DNA of 64,000 nucleotides from Streptomyces glaucescens (GCF_000761215.1 NZ_CP009438.1:5622501-5686500), one strand, 5' to 3'; positions 42,621-51,689 are shown, counted from the stretch's first letter. The notes: generated by a model from the letters alone, not told the origin. A program made the numbers and translations.

Positions 42621-43307
42621 ATGAGACTTCTCCTCGTCGAGGACGACAACCATGTCGCCACCGCTCTGTCCGCGGTCCTCGCGCGGCACGGCTTCGACGT
42701 CACCCACGCCCGCAGCGGCGAGGAGGCCCTGCAGGCCCTGGTGCCCGAAGGTGCGGGCTTCGGCGTCGTCCTGCTCGACCTCGGGCTGCCCGACCAGGAC
42801 GGGTACGAGGTGTGCAGCAAGATCCGCAAGCGCACCGCCACACCGGTGATCATGGTCACCGCGCGGTCCGACGTGCGCTCCCGCATCCACGGCCTCAACC
42901 TGGGGGCCGACGACTACGTGGTCAAGCCGTACGACACCGGGGAACTGCTCGCCCGGATCCACGCCGTCAGCCGGCGCTCGGTGCACGAGGACGCCACCGG
43001 CCCCGTCGAGACCGCCCTCCACCTGGGGCCCGTCCGGATCGAGCTGCCCACGCGCCAGGTCAGCGTCGACGGTTCGGCCGTCCAGCTGACCCGCAAGGAG
43101 TTCGACCTCCTCGCCCTCCTGGCGCAACGCCCGGGCGTGGTCTTCCGGCGGGAGCAGATCATCAGCGAGGTCTGGCGCACCAGCTGGGAGGGGACCGGCC
43201 GCACCCTGGAGGTGCACGTCGCGTCCCTGCGGGCCAAGCTGCGCATGCCGGCGCTCATCGAGACCGTGCGCGGCGTCGGCTACCGGCTCGTCGCCCCGGG
43301 CGCGTAG
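42621..43307 (+). CDS. gluR: GluR, OmpR-family response regulator
   Basis: A 228-residue regulator with a receiver domain (acidic VEDD near 6-9, phospho-acceptor Asp53 in LLDLGLPDQDG, Lys in YVVKPYD) and an OmpR/PhoB winged-helix domain (about 130-226, ending VRGVGYRLV). ATG 42621 is preceded by GGGGGCCGGG. In S. coelicolor the GluR-GluK pair next to gluABCD senses glutamate and controls its uptake. The kinase gene begins 9 nt after the stop. Confidence 0.92.
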   Translation: MRLLLVEDDNHVATALSAVLARHGFDVTHARSGEEALQALVPEGAGFGVVLLDLGLPDQDGYEVCSKIRKRTATPVIMVTARSDVRSRIHGLNLGADDYVVKPYDTGELLARIHAVSRRSVHEDATGPVETALHLGPVRIELPTRQVSVDGSAVQLTRKEFDLLALLAQRPGVVFRREQIISEVWRTSWEGTGRTLEVHVASLRAKLRMPALIETVRGVGYRLVAPGA

Positions 43308-43316
43308 CGGGGCAGG

Positions 43317-44708
43317 GTGCGCACACGTCTCCTGCCGCTGCTCATCGTCCTGATGGCGGCCGTGCTGCTGGCGCTCGGCCTTCCGCTCGCCGTCAGCCTC
43401 GCCGCGGCCCAGCAGCAGAAGGTGGTCGTCGACCGGATCGACGACACCGCGCGGTTCGCGGCCCTCGCCCAGTTCGTCACCGCCCCGCCCGCCGTCGAGG
43501 ACGAGCGCCGCGAGACGCTGAAGCGCGAACTGATCAGCTACTACAAGGTCTACGGCATTCGGGCCGGCGTCTTCTACCGCAACAGCACCCCCATGGCCCA
43601 TGCCCCCGACGACTGGCTGCTCCCCCGGTCGGGGGAGGTGCGGGCGGCGTTCGACGAGGCGTTCCTCAGCCGCCGCAGCCACGACCCGAAGCAGGTGTGG
43701 CCCTGGGAGCGGCACCGCCTGGTCGTCGCCTCGCCGGTGATCCGGGACGGCGACGTCGTCGCGGTGGTGGTCACCGACTCGCCCACCGGCCAGATGCGGT
43801 CACGGATCCTGCAGGGCTGGCTGGTCATCGCCGCGGGGGAGACCGCCGCGATGCTGCTGGCCGTGGGCGCCGCGCTGCGGCTGACCGGCTGGGTCCTCAA
43901 GCCCGTGCGGGTACTGGACGCCACCACCCACGACATCGCCACGGGGCGGCTGAAGTCCAGGGTGGCGGTGGCGAGCGGGCCGCCCGAGCTGCGCCGGCTC
44001 GCCCGGTCCTTCAACGAGATGGTGGACAACGTCGAGGGCGTCCTGGACCAGCAGCGCGCCTTCGTCGCCGACGCCTCCCACCAGCTGCGCAACCCGCTGG
44101 CGGCGCTGCTGCTGCGCATCGAGCTGCTGGCGCTGGAGCTGCCGGAGGGCAACGAGGAGATCGCCTCCGTGCAGGCCGAGGGCAAGCGCCTCGCCCAGGT
44201 GCTCGACGGCCTGCTCGGCCTGGCGCTCGCCGAGCACGCCGAGGCCGACCTGACACTCACCGACATCGGCGCGCTCACCGCCGAACGGGTGGCGGCCTGG
44301 GCGCCCACGGCCGAGGCCAAGGGCGTACGGCTGGTGGCCGACTGCCCGCCCACCACCGCCTGGGCCGACGCGGTCACCCTGTCCAGCGCGCTGGACGCGG
44401 TGATCGACAACGCGCTCAAGTTCACTCCGGCAGGGGAGAGCGTGGAGGTGAGCGTGGCGTCCAACGGCGACACCTCCACGGTCGTCGTCGCGGACCACGG
44501 GCCGGGCCTCACCGACGAGGAGCTGACCCGCGTCGGCGACCGCTTCTGGCGCAGCGGCCGCCACCAGAACGTCAAGGGCTCCGGCCTCGGCCTGTCCATC
44601 ACGCGCGCGCTGCTGGCCTCGGCGGGCGGCTCCATCACCTACGACCATCACGAACCCCACGGGCTCAGGGTGACGCTGAGGGTGCCGCGGAGCGGGCCCG
44701 CGACGTGA
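43317..44708 (+). CDS. gluK: GluK, sensor histidine kinase
   Basis: A 463-residue membrane kinase. Two membrane helices (about 7-30 and 163-185) flank a 130-residue extracellular sensing region, followed by HAMP (about 185-240), HisKA with FVADASHQLRNPLAALLL (His255) and HATPase_c (NALKFTPAG, GPGLTDEEL, GSGLGLSIT). GTG 43317 has GGGGCAGG directly upstream. It is co-transcribed with gluR. The extracellular domain would contact glutamate or a glutamate-binding partner. Confidence 0.92.
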   Translation: MRTRLLPLLIVLMAAVLLALGLPLAVSLAAAQQQKVVVDRIDDTARFAALAQFVTAPPAVEDERRETLKRELISYYKVYGIRAGVFYRNSTPMAHAPDDWLLPRSGEVRAAFDEAFLSRRSHDPKQVWPWERHRLVVASPVIRDGDVVAVVVTDSPTGQMRSRILQGWLVIAAGETAAMLLAVGAALRLTGWVLKPVRVLDATTHDIATGRLKSRVAVASGPPELRRLARSFNEMVDNVEGVLDQQRAFVADASHQLRNPLAALLLRIELLALELPEGNEEIASVQAEGKRLAQVLDGLLGLALAEHAEADLTLTDIGALTAERVAAWAPTAEAKGVRLVADCPPTTAWADAVTLSSALDAVIDNALKFTPAGESVEVSVASNGDTSTVVVADHGPGLTDEELTRVGDRFWRSGRHQNVKGSGLGLSITRALLASAGGSITYDHHEPHGLRVTLRVPRSGPAT

Positions 44709-44796
44709 CCGGGGGAACCGGCCGCCGGGCACGGTGCCACCGCGCGGGGGACGCGTCCACGGCTCGCACGCGCAGGGCCGGCACGGGTTCACGCCG

Positions 44797-45789
44797 TCAC
44801 GGCTTCACCGAGCGGTAGTAGCGCCGCGCGCCCTCGTGCAGGGTCAGCGGGTCGGTGTAGATCGCGGTGCGCAGGTCGACCAGCTGCGCGGAGTGGACGT
44901 GGGCCCCGATGCGGTCGCGGCTCCTGATGACGGTCCGGGTCAGCCACTCGGTCAGCTCGGGATCCATGTCCGCGCGGGTGATCAGCAGGTTGGACACGGC
45001 GATGGTCGGTACGGCCTCGCCCTTCTGGATCGGCGGGTAGGCCGACTCCGGGATGCTGGTGGCGCGGTAGTACCGGGTGGCGGCGCGCCCCTGGTGCAGC
45101 TTGGCGACCAGGCCGGCGTCGATCGGGACGAACCGGAACAGCTCGGTCCTGGCGAGCTTGCGCAGACCGTCCGTCGGCAGCCCGCCCGACCAGAAGAACG
45201 CGTCGAGCTTCTTCCCCAGCTGCCTGGGCCCGGTGTCGATGCCGTCCGAGTACGGCGTGATGTCGCGCTCCGGGTCGAGACCGGCCGCCCTGAGCACCCG
45301 GGTGGCGATCAGCCGCACCCCCGAGTCGGGCAGCCCTATGGCCACCCGCTTGCCCCGCAGGTCGGCGACGGACCGGATCTCCGAGTTCGGCGGGACGACG
45401 AGCTGCACGTAGTCGTCGTACAGGCGAGCCACCCCGCGCAGCCGGCCGGCGCCCTCCCCGCCGAGCTTGTACGTCTCCACCGCGTCGGCGGCGGCGATGG
45501 TGAAGTCGGCCTTCCCGGTGGCCACGCGCGCGACGTTCTCCTGCGAACCCGCGCTGGTGAGCAGCTCGACCCCGAGGTCCGGCATGTCCTTGGCCAGCTC
45601 CTTGCGCAGCCGGTCCCCGTACTCGTAGTAGACCCCCGCGCGGGTGCCCGTGCTGAACCTGATCGTCCCGCCCGGCGGCTCCTCCTCCAACGGCAGCAGC
45701 CACCACAGCAGCAGCCCGAGCGCCACGACACCGACGGTCGCGCTCTGCAGGGCCCGGCGCCGGCCGATGCGGGGGAGCAGCTTGGACAT
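44797..45789 (-). CDS. TAXI-family TRAP transporter solute-binding protein
   Basis: A 330-residue extracytoplasmic binding protein with one N-terminal membrane anchor (about 15-33). Family features are FSTGTRAGVYYEYGDRLRKE near 45-65, LLTSAGSQENVARV, IAAADAVETY and RGKRVAIGLPDSGVRLIA. TAXI proteins in other bacteria bind glutamate or related acids and hand them to TRAP membrane subunits. No TRAP permease genes are seen nearby. It is convergent with gluK, and its closeness to the glutamate system raises the possibility that it acts as a sensor partner. Confidence 0.85.
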   Translation of the reverse strand: MSKLLPRIGRRRALQSATVGVVALGLLLWWLLPLEEEPPGGTIRFSTGTRAGVYYEYGDRLRKELAKDMPDLGVELLTSAGSQENVARVATGKADFTIAAADAVETYKLGGEGAGRLRGVARLYDDYVQLVVPPNSEIRSVADLRGKRVAIGLPDSGVRLIATRVLRAAGLDPERDITPYSDGIDTGPRQLGKKLDAFFWSGGLPTDGLRKLARTELFRFVPIDAGLVAKLHQGRAATRYYRATSIPESAYPPIQKGEAVPTIAVSNLLITRADMDPELTEWLTRTVIRSRDRIGAHVHSAQLVDLRTAIYTDPLTLHEGARRYYRSVKP

Positions 45790-46281
45790 GCGCGAGATCC
45801 TGCCAGCTCACGGGCCCGGCTGACCAGGGCCGGAATCACAGCCGGGACTGCCGGTCCCGGCCGACGGCCCGCTGGGCCGGCTCGCGCGCGGGCCGACGTG
45901 GTCCGCGTGGCGTACGGCACCGCGCTCCGCCACGGCATCGGCCCGGACCGGCTGGTCACCGCGTTCCACCGCTCCGACACGACCGGGCCGGGTCCGGGCC
46001 CCGACGGCACGGTCTCCCGCAGGGCCACGACAAGGCCCCTCGATGGCGCGTGCGGCGAGGCGCCGGACGGTCGGCGGTGCTCCGGCGGGCGGCGCGGCGG
46101 GCGCGGTCCGCCTGGGTCACCGCTCAGGAGGACTCCCGGCCATCGGGTGGACTCCCGGCCGCTCAGGAGGACTCCCGGCCTCCAGGAGGACCCGCGGCCG
46201 CCCAGGAGGACTCCCGGCGGCCGGCCGTACGCAGCGCGGCGCGCGCCCCGCCCGTCCGGTCGCCCCGCGCCGGCCGGTGTC
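45790..46281. other. Intergenic region with a 20-21-bp tandem repeat
   Basis: These 492 nt hold no supported gene. From 46123 to 46223 there are five degenerate copies of a 20-21-bp unit centred on AGGAGGACTCCCGGCC. A plus-strand open frame through the region continues antisense to the next gene and lacks a ribosome site. Between 45840 and 45930 the sequence is a string of GGCC-rich short inverted segments. Confidence 0.7.
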
Positions 46282-47511
46282 TCAGTCGCCCACCGGCGTC
46301 TGCGCGCGCTGCTCCTCCTCGGGGCGCACGGGACCCGCGGCCTGCGCACGCGCGGAGGACCGGCGGGTCCACCAGGCCGCCAGCGGCTCGGTGTACCGCG
46401 CGGTGAGCGGGCCGAGGACGACCAGGAGGAGGACGTAGGCGGTGGCGAGCGGGCCCAGGGCCGGTTCGATACCCGCGGTGACCGCCAGGCCGGCGATGAC
46501 GATGGAGAACTCGCCGCGGGCCACCAGCGCCCCGCCCGTCCGCCAGCGGCCCTTGACGGAGATGCCGGCCCGGCGCGCCGCCCAGTACCCGGTGGCGATC
46601 TTCGTCACGGCGGTGACGATCGCCAGTACGAGGGCGGGCAGCAGCACCGGGGGAATGCTCGCCGGGTCGGTGTGCAGCCCGAAGAAGACGAAGAACACCG
46701 CGGCGAACAGGTCCCTGAGCGGGCTGAGCAGGGTGTGCGCGCCCTCCGCGGCCTCCCCGGACAGTGCGATGCCGACCAGGAAGGCACCCACCGCCGCGGA
46801 CACCTGGAGCTGCTGCGCCACACCCGCGACCAGGATCGTCAGGCCCAGCACGACGAGCAGCAGCTTCTCCGGATCGTCGCTGGAGACGAACCGCGAGATG
46901 ACCCGGCCGTACCGCACGGCCGCGAACAGCACCAGCCCGGCGACGCCCAGCGCGATCGCCAGCGTCACGCTCCCGGCCGCCAGCCCCACCCCGGCGACCA
47001 GCGCGGTGACGATCGGCAGGTACACGGCCATCGCCAGGTCCTCCAGGACCAGGACGCTGAGGATGACCGGGGTCTCCCGGTTGCCGATCCGGCCCAGTTC
47101 GCCGAGGACCTTGGCGATGACTCCGGAGGAGGAGATCCAGGTGACGCCGGCCAGCACGACGGCGGCGACGGGACCCCAGCCGAGGAGCAGCGCGGCGGCG
47201 GCACCGGGCAGGGCGTTGAGCGCGCAGTCGACGAGTCCGGCCGGGTAGTGCGCCTTGAGGTTGGAGACGAGATCGTTCGCCGTGTACTCCAGGCCGAGCA
47301 TCAGCAGCAGGAGGATCACGCCGATCTCGGCGCCCGTGGCGATGAACTCCTCGCTCGCGCCGAGCGGCAGCAGACCGCCCGTGCCGAAGGCCAGACCGGC
47401 CAGCAGGTACAGGGGGATCGCGGAGATGCCGAACCGCCCGGCGATCCGGCCGAGCAGGCCGAGGCCGAGGATGATGGAACCGAACTCGATCAGGAGGATC
47501 GCGGAGTGCAC
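46282..47511 (-). CDS. Cation/proton antiporter, CPA2 (KefB/KhtU) type
   Basis: A 409-residue antiporter with about twelve membrane segments. It starts MHSAILLIEFGSIILGLGLLGR and includes the family core ITWISSSGVIAKVLGELGRI-like segment near 127-145 and VLEDLAMAVYLP near 155-166. The C-terminal 30 residues are polar. It lacks the large TrkA-N domain of KefB; the regulatory RCK_C domain is instead encoded by the gene just upstream. GTG 47511 starts 4 nt after the end of that gene. Potassium/proton exchange is the likely activity. Confidence 0.88.
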   Translation of the reverse strand: MHSAILLIEFGSIILGLGLLGRIAGRFGISAIPLYLLAGLAFGTGGLLPLGASEEFIATGAEIGVILLLLMLGLEYTANDLVSNLKAHYPAGLVDCALNALPGAAAALLLGWGPVAAVVLAGVTWISSSGVIAKVLGELGRIGNRETPVILSVLVLEDLAMAVYLPIVTALVAGVGLAAGSVTLAIALGVAGLVLFAAVRYGRVISRFVSSDDPEKLLLVVLGLTILVAGVAQQLQVSAAVGAFLVGIALSGEAAEGAHTLLSPLRDLFAAVFFVFFGLHTDPASIPPVLLPALVLAIVTAVTKIATGYWAARRAGISVKGRWRTGGALVARGEFSIVIAGLAVTAGIEPALGPLATAYVLLLVVLGPLTARYTEPLAAWWTRRSSARAQAAGPVRPEEEQRAQTPVGD

Positions 47512-47515
47512 CCGT

Positions 47516-48001
47516 TCACTCCCGCCCGAGTATCGCGGCAGCGGCGTCGACGCCCTCCCGGGTGCCGATCACGATCACGATGTCGCCGCCCGCGAGCCGG
47601 AAGTCCGGCGCGGGCGACGGGATCGCCTCGGCCCGCCGCAGCACCGCCACCACGGAGGCACCGGTCTCGGTCCGCATCCGGGTGTCGCCGAGCAGCCGCC
47701 CGTTCCAGCGTGAGGTCGCGCCCACCTCGATCCGCTCGGCCACCAGGCCCAGATCGGTGGTGTACAGCAGGCTGGTGCTGTGGTGCGACGGCATGAGGGC
47801 GTCGATCAGCGCGCCCGCCTCGGCGCCGGTCAGTTTCAGGGACTGGGCGCAGGAATCGGGGTCGTCCGCGCGGTACACCCCGACCGTGCGGGTGCCGTCG
47901 CGGTGTGCCACGACGGACAGGTGGCGCTGCTCGCGCGTCACGAGGTCGTACTGGACCCCGATACCCGGCAGCGGCGTCGCCTTCAGGCGCGGTGCGGACA
48001 C
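47516..48001 (-). CDS. Antiporter regulatory subunit with RCK_C (TrkA-C) domain, KhtT-like
   Basis: A 161-residue cytoplasmic protein. The N-terminal half (about 1-75) matches KhtT (LPGIGVQYDLVTREQRHLSV), and the C-terminal RCK_C domain (about 82-160) ends FRLAGGDIVIVIGTREGVDA. Such subunits gate the partner CPA2 antiporter in response to ligand or pH. GTG 48001 is preceded by AAGGGGAAG. It is translated just ahead of the antiporter and divergent from a sensor kinase gene. Confidence 0.88.
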   Translation of the reverse strand: MSAPRLKATPLPGIGVQYDLVTREQRHLSVVAHRDGTRTVGVYRADDPDSCAQSLKLTGAEAGALIDALMPSHHSTSLLYTTDLGLVAERIEVGATSRWNGRLLGDTRMRTETGASVVAVLRRAEAIPSPAPDFRLAGGDIVIVIGTREGVDAAAAILGRE

Positions 48002-48108
48002 GTTTCTTCCCCTTGTTCGCCTTGCTTCTTCCCCATGGGCCCGGGTCCCCCGGTCGATACGGGAGACTCCGGCATGCTCATGCTGTCAGCCGCCCGTACG
48101 GTGACGAC

Positions 48109-49437
48109 ATGGGTGTTGTCACGGATATACGCGGGCGCCTGGCCGGGTCCAGACTGGACGGGGCGCCGTCGCGTCCGGGGGCCGCGAAGGCCGGGAAGCC
48201 GACGGGAGTCGGAGAGGCCGAAGCGACTGCCGAGGTCGATGCGACCGCCGGGGCCGCTGCGACCGTCGGGGCCGAAGGGACCGCCGGGGCCGCTGCGACC
48301 GCCAGGGTCCAAGGGACCACAGGGGCCGAAAGGACTCCCGGGCTCCGGGGGACCACCGGGCCCGAGAAGGCCCGAAGGACGACCGGAACCGAAGAGTCCG
48401 CACAGGCGGCCGGAACCGGCGAGGCCGGGAAGACGGCGAGGACCCCGGAGGCCGCTGGGGCACGAGAGAGCGGAGTCGGAAGCGTGTCGCTGTTCTGGCG
48501 GATCTTCTCGCTCAACTCCGCCGGTCTGGTCGTCGCGGCCGCACTGCTGCTGGGGCCGGTCACCGTGTCGACCCCCGTGCTGCCCGGCGAGGCGCTGGTC
48601 GTGCTCGCCGGACTCGCCGCGCTGCTGGCCGGCAACGCGGCCGTGCTGCGCATCGGACTCGCGCCCCTGCAGCGGCTGGGCCGGGCCATGGCGGCCGCGG
48701 ACCTGCTGCGGCCCGGGACCCGCGCGGTCGTCGCGGGGCCCCCGGAGACCGCCGAGCTGATCACGACGTACAACACCATGCTCGACCGTCTGGAGACCGA
48801 ACGCGCCGCCAGCGCCGGCCGCGCGCTGCTCGCGCAGGAACGCGAACGGCACCGCGTCGCGCGGGAACTGCACGACGAGGTCGGCCAGACCCTCACCGCC
48901 GTGCTGCTCCAGCTCAAGCGGGTCGCCGACCGGGCGCCCGAGGGACTGCGCGAGGAACTCGGCCAGGCACAGGAGGCCACCCGCGCGGGGCTGGACGAGA
49001 TCCGCCGCATAGCGCGCCGGCTGCGCCCGGGCGTGCTGGAGGAACTGGGCCTGGCCAGCGCGCTGCGCTCACTCGCCGGCGAGTTCACCGCCCACGGGCT
49101 GACCGTGCGGCACGAGGTGCGCGGCGAGCTGCCCCCGCTGACCGAGGAGACCGAACTCGTGATCTACCGGGTGGCGCAGGAAGGGCTCACGAACACCGCG
49201 CGGCACTCCGGCGCCGACCGCGCGGAGCTCCGCCTGGGTACCGTCCCCGGCGGTGTCGAACTGCTCGTCCGCGACAACGGCATGGGCCTGGGGGCGGCCC
49301 CGCGGGAGGGAGCCGGCATCAGCGGGATGCGGGAGCGGGCGCTGCTGATCGGGGCGGAGCTGGGCCTCGGACCGGGCCCCGGCGGGGGCACCGACGTACG
49401 GATGCGGATCCCGTGCGGACGGCGGGAGGCCCGGTGA
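48109..49437 (+). CDS. NarL-type sensor histidine kinase with repetitive N-terminal linker
   Basis: A 442-residue kinase of the HisKA_3 class. The certain part begins near residue 126 with two membrane helices (about 137-180), a HAMP-like segment (about 185-235), then HisKA_3 with ARELHDEVGQTL (His255) and HATPase_c (EGLTNTARHSGA, RDNGMGLG, GISGMRERALLIGAE). The first 125 residues, encoded by 48149-48480, are a low-complexity Ala/Gly/Thr/Glu-rich stretch made of degenerate short repeats. GTG 48484, with GGAGTCGGAAGC upstream, is a credible alternative start giving 317 residues. It is coupled to the response regulator by a GTGA overlap. Confidence 0.82.
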   Translation: MGVVTDIRGRLAGSRLDGAPSRPGAAKAGKPTGVGEAEATAEVDATAGAAATVGAEGTAGAAATARVQGTTGAERTPGLRGTTGPEKARRTTGTEESAQAAGTGEAGKTARTPEAAGARESGVGSVSLFWRIFSLNSAGLVVAAALLLGPVTVSTPVLPGEALVVLAGLAALLAGNAAVLRIGLAPLQRLGRAMAAADLLRPGTRAVVAGPPETAELITTYNTMLDRLETERAASAGRALLAQERERHRVARELHDEVGQTLTAVLLQLKRVADRAPEGLREELGQAQEATRAGLDEIRRIARRLRPGVLEELGLASALRSLAGEFTAHGLTVRHEVRGELPPLTEETELVIYRVAQEGLTNTARHSGADRAELRLGTVPGGVELLVRDNGMGLGAAPREGAGISGMRERALLIGAELGLGPGPGGGTDVRMRIPCGRREAR

Positions 49438-50090
49438 CCGTCCCCGTCCGCGTCCTCCTCGCCGACGACCACACGCTCGTCCGCCGAGGAGTGCGCCTGA
49501 TCCTGGACGGCGAACCGGACCTGACGGTCGTCGCCGAGGCCGGCGACGGCGCGGAGGCGGTCGCACGCGCGCGTGCGGGCGATGTCGACCTGGCGGTCCT
49601 GGACGTCGCCATGCCCCGCATGACGGGTCTGCAGGCGGCCCGTGAGCTGTCCCGGCGGCTGCCCGGGCTGCGCATCCTCATCCTCACGATGTACGACAAC
49701 GAGCAGTACTTCTTCGAGGCGCTGAAGGCCGGGGCCTGCGGCTACGTCCTCAAGTCCGTGGCCGACCGCGACCTCGTCGAGGCCTGCCGCGCGGCGATGC
49801 GCGACGAGCCGTTCGTCTACCCGGGCGCCGAGCGGGCCCTGGTCCGCGCCTACCTCGACCGTCTCCGCCGCGGTGACGGCCGCCTGCCGGAACGGGCCGT
49901 CACCGAGCGCGAGGAGGAGATCCTGAAGCTGGTCGCCGAGGGCCACACCTCCAAGGAGATCGCCGAGCTGCTGTTCATCAGCGTCAAGACGGTCGAACGC
50001 CACCGCGCCAACCTGCTGCAGAAGCTCGGCCTGCGCGACCGCCTGGAACTGACCCGGTACGCGATTCGGGCGGGCCTGATCGAACCGTGA
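49434..50090 (+). CDS. NarL/LuxR-family response regulator
   Basis: A 218-residue regulator with a receiver domain (LLADDH near 7-12, Asp57 in VLDVAMPRM, Lys in YVLKSVAD) and a C-terminal LuxR-type helix-turn-helix (about 152-215: EGHTSKEIAELLFISVKTVE). The GTG start overlaps the kinase stop by 4 nt, with GGGAGG upstream. Its targets are unknown. The neighbouring antiporter genes are a possibility because they are divergent. Confidence 0.9.
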   Translation: MTVPVRVLLADDHTLVRRGVRLILDGEPDLTVVAEAGDGAEAVARARAGDVDLAVLDVAMPRMTGLQAARELSRRLPGLRILILTMYDNEQYFFEALKAGACGYVLKSVADRDLVEACRAAMRDEPFVYPGAERALVRAYLDRLRRGDGRLPERAVTEREEEILKLVAEGHTSKEIAELLFISVKTVERHRANLLQKLGLRDRLELTRYAIRAGLIEP

Positions 50091-50121
50091 GCCGACCGGG
50101 TGACCCGGATCGCGCCGGAGG

Positions 50122-50130
50122 TTGTCCACA
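50122..50130 (+). promoter_or_regulatory. Consensus DnaA box upstream of miaB
   Basis: TTGTCCACA is the preferred Streptomyces DnaA box. It lies in the 81-nt gap between the response regulator and miaB, about 40 nt before the miaB start. A single box may bind DnaA weakly, so a regulatory role is only a suggestion. Confidence 0.5.
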
Positions 50131-50171
50131 GGCGTCCCGAGCCACTTCCGCCGACCGCCTACCCTTGTCCC

Positions 50172-51689
50172 ATGAGCAGCATCGACCAGAGCCGGGCCGT
50201 GGGCGTCCGCACATACGAGGTACGCACCTACGGGTGCCAGATGAACGTCCATGATTCCGAGCGGCTGGCCGGTCTGCTGGAGGACGCGGGCTACGTGCGC
50301 GCCCCCGAGGGCTCCGACGGCGACGCCGACGTCGTCGTCTTCAACACCTGCGCGGTCCGGGAGAACGCCGACAACCGGCTGTACGGCAACCTCGGCCACC
50401 TCGCCCCGAAGAAGGCCCGGCGGCCCGGCATGCAGATCGCGGTCGGCGGCTGTCTCGCCCAGAAGGACCGCGACACCATCGTGAAGAGGGCGCCCTGGGT
50501 CGACGTCGTCTTCGGCACGCACAACATCGGCAAGCTGCCGGTGCTGCTGGAACGCGCGCGCGTGCAGGAAGAGGCCCAGGTCGAGATCGCCGAGTCGCTG
50601 GAGGCGTTCCCCTCCACGCTGCCGACCCGGCGCGAGAGCGCCTACGCCGCGTGGGTCTCCATCTCCGTCGGCTGCAACAACACGTGCACCTTCTGCATCG
50701 TCCCCGCACTGCGCGGCAAGGAGAAGGACCGCCGCCCCGGCGACATCCTCGCCGAGGTCGAGGCCCTGGTAGCCGAGGGCGTCTCCGAGATCACCCTGCT
50801 CGGCCAGAACGTCAACGCCTACGGCTCCGACATCGGCGACCGCGAGGCGTTCAGCAAGCTGCTGCGGGCCTGCGGGAAGATCGAGGGCCTGGAGCGGGTG
50901 CGCTTCACCTCCCCGCACCCGCGCGACTTCACCGACGACGTCATCGCCGCCATGGCCGAGACGCCGAACGTGATGCCGCAGCTGCACATGCCGCTCCAGT
51001 CCGGTTCCGACACCGTGCTGAAGGCGATGCGCCGCTCCTACCGCCAGGAGCGCTACCTCGGCATCATCGAGAAGGTCCGCGCGGCCATCCCGCACGCGGC
51101 GATCACCACCGACATCATCGTGGGCTTCCCCGGCGAGACCGAGGAGGACTTCGAGCAGACCCTGCACGTGGTGCGCGAGGCCCGCTTCGCCCAGGCGTTC
51201 ACCTTCCAGTACTCCAAGCGCCCGGGCACCCCGGCCGCCGAGATGGACGACCAGATCCCCAAGGAGGTCGTCCAGGCGCGTTACGAGCGGCTGGTCGCCC
51301 TCCAGGAGGAGATCTCCTGGGAGGAGAACAAGAAGCAGGTCGGGCGCACCCTGGAGCTGATGGTCGCCGAGGGCGAAGGCCGCAAGGACGGCACCACCCA
51401 CCGTCTGTCCGGACGCGCCCCCGACAACCGGCTGGTCCACTTCACCAAGCCGGAGCAGGAGGTGCGCCCCGGCGACGTGGTGACCGTCGAGGTCACCTAC
51501 GCCGCTCCGCACCACCTGCTCGCCGAGGGCGCCGTCCTCGCCGTGCGCCGCACCCGCGCGGGCGACGCCTGGGAGAAGCGCAACGCAGCCGAGACCGCCA
51601 AGCCGGCCGGTGTGATGCTCGGCCTGCCCAAGATCGGGGTCCCTCAGCCCCTGCCGGTCGCCACGGGCAGCGGCTGCGGCTGCGACTGA
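50172..51689 (+). CDS. miaB: tRNA-2-methylthio-N6-dimethylallyladenosine synthase MiaB
   Basis: A 505-residue radical-SAM methylthiotransferase that converts i6A37 of tRNA to ms2i6A37. The N-terminal cluster-binding domain shows TYGCQMNVHDSE, NTCAVRENAD and GGCLAQKD. The radical-SAM motif CNNTCTFC starts at Cys168, and a TRAM domain lies near 380-455. The tail ends GSGCGCD, a Cys-rich end common in streptomycete homologues. ATG 50172 has no Shine-Dalgarno; TACCCT ends 6 nt before it. Its substrate is produced by MiaA, encoded at 53463. Confidence 0.96.
   Translation: MSSIDQSRAVGVRTYEVRTYGCQMNVHDSERLAGLLEDAGYVRAPEGSDGDADVVVFNTCAVRENADNRLYGNLGHLAPKKARRPGMQIAVGGCLAQKDRDTIVKRAPWVDVVFGTHNIGKLPVLLERARVQEEAQVEIAESLEAFPSTLPTRRESAYAAWVSISVGCNNTCTFCIVPALRGKEKDRRPGDILAEVEALVAEGVSEITLLGQNVNAYGSDIGDREAFSKLLRACGKIEGLERVRFTSPHPRDFTDDVIAAMAETPNVMPQLHMPLQSGSDTVLKAMRRSYRQERYLGIIEKVRAAIPHAAITTDIIVGFPGETEEDFEQTLHVVREARFAQAFTFQYSKRPGTPAAEMDDQIPKEVVQARYERLVALQEEISWEENKKQVGRTLELMVAEGEGRKDGTTHRLSGRAPDNRLVHFTKPEQEVRPGDVVTVEVTYAAPHHLLAEGAVLAVRRTRAGDAWEKRNAAETAKPAGVMLGLPKIGVPQPLPVATGSGCGCD

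Noticed and set aside
45900..46281. Possible plus-strand gene starting VRVAYGTALRHGIGPDRLV
   Set aside because: The opening looks protein-like, but there is no ribosome site and the frame continues into repeats and then antisense through the antiporter gene.
48190..48470. Collagen-like Gly-X-Y protein in alternative frames
   Set aside because: The pattern follows from short GC-rich DNA repeats in several frames at once. No start with a ribosome site exists for those frames.
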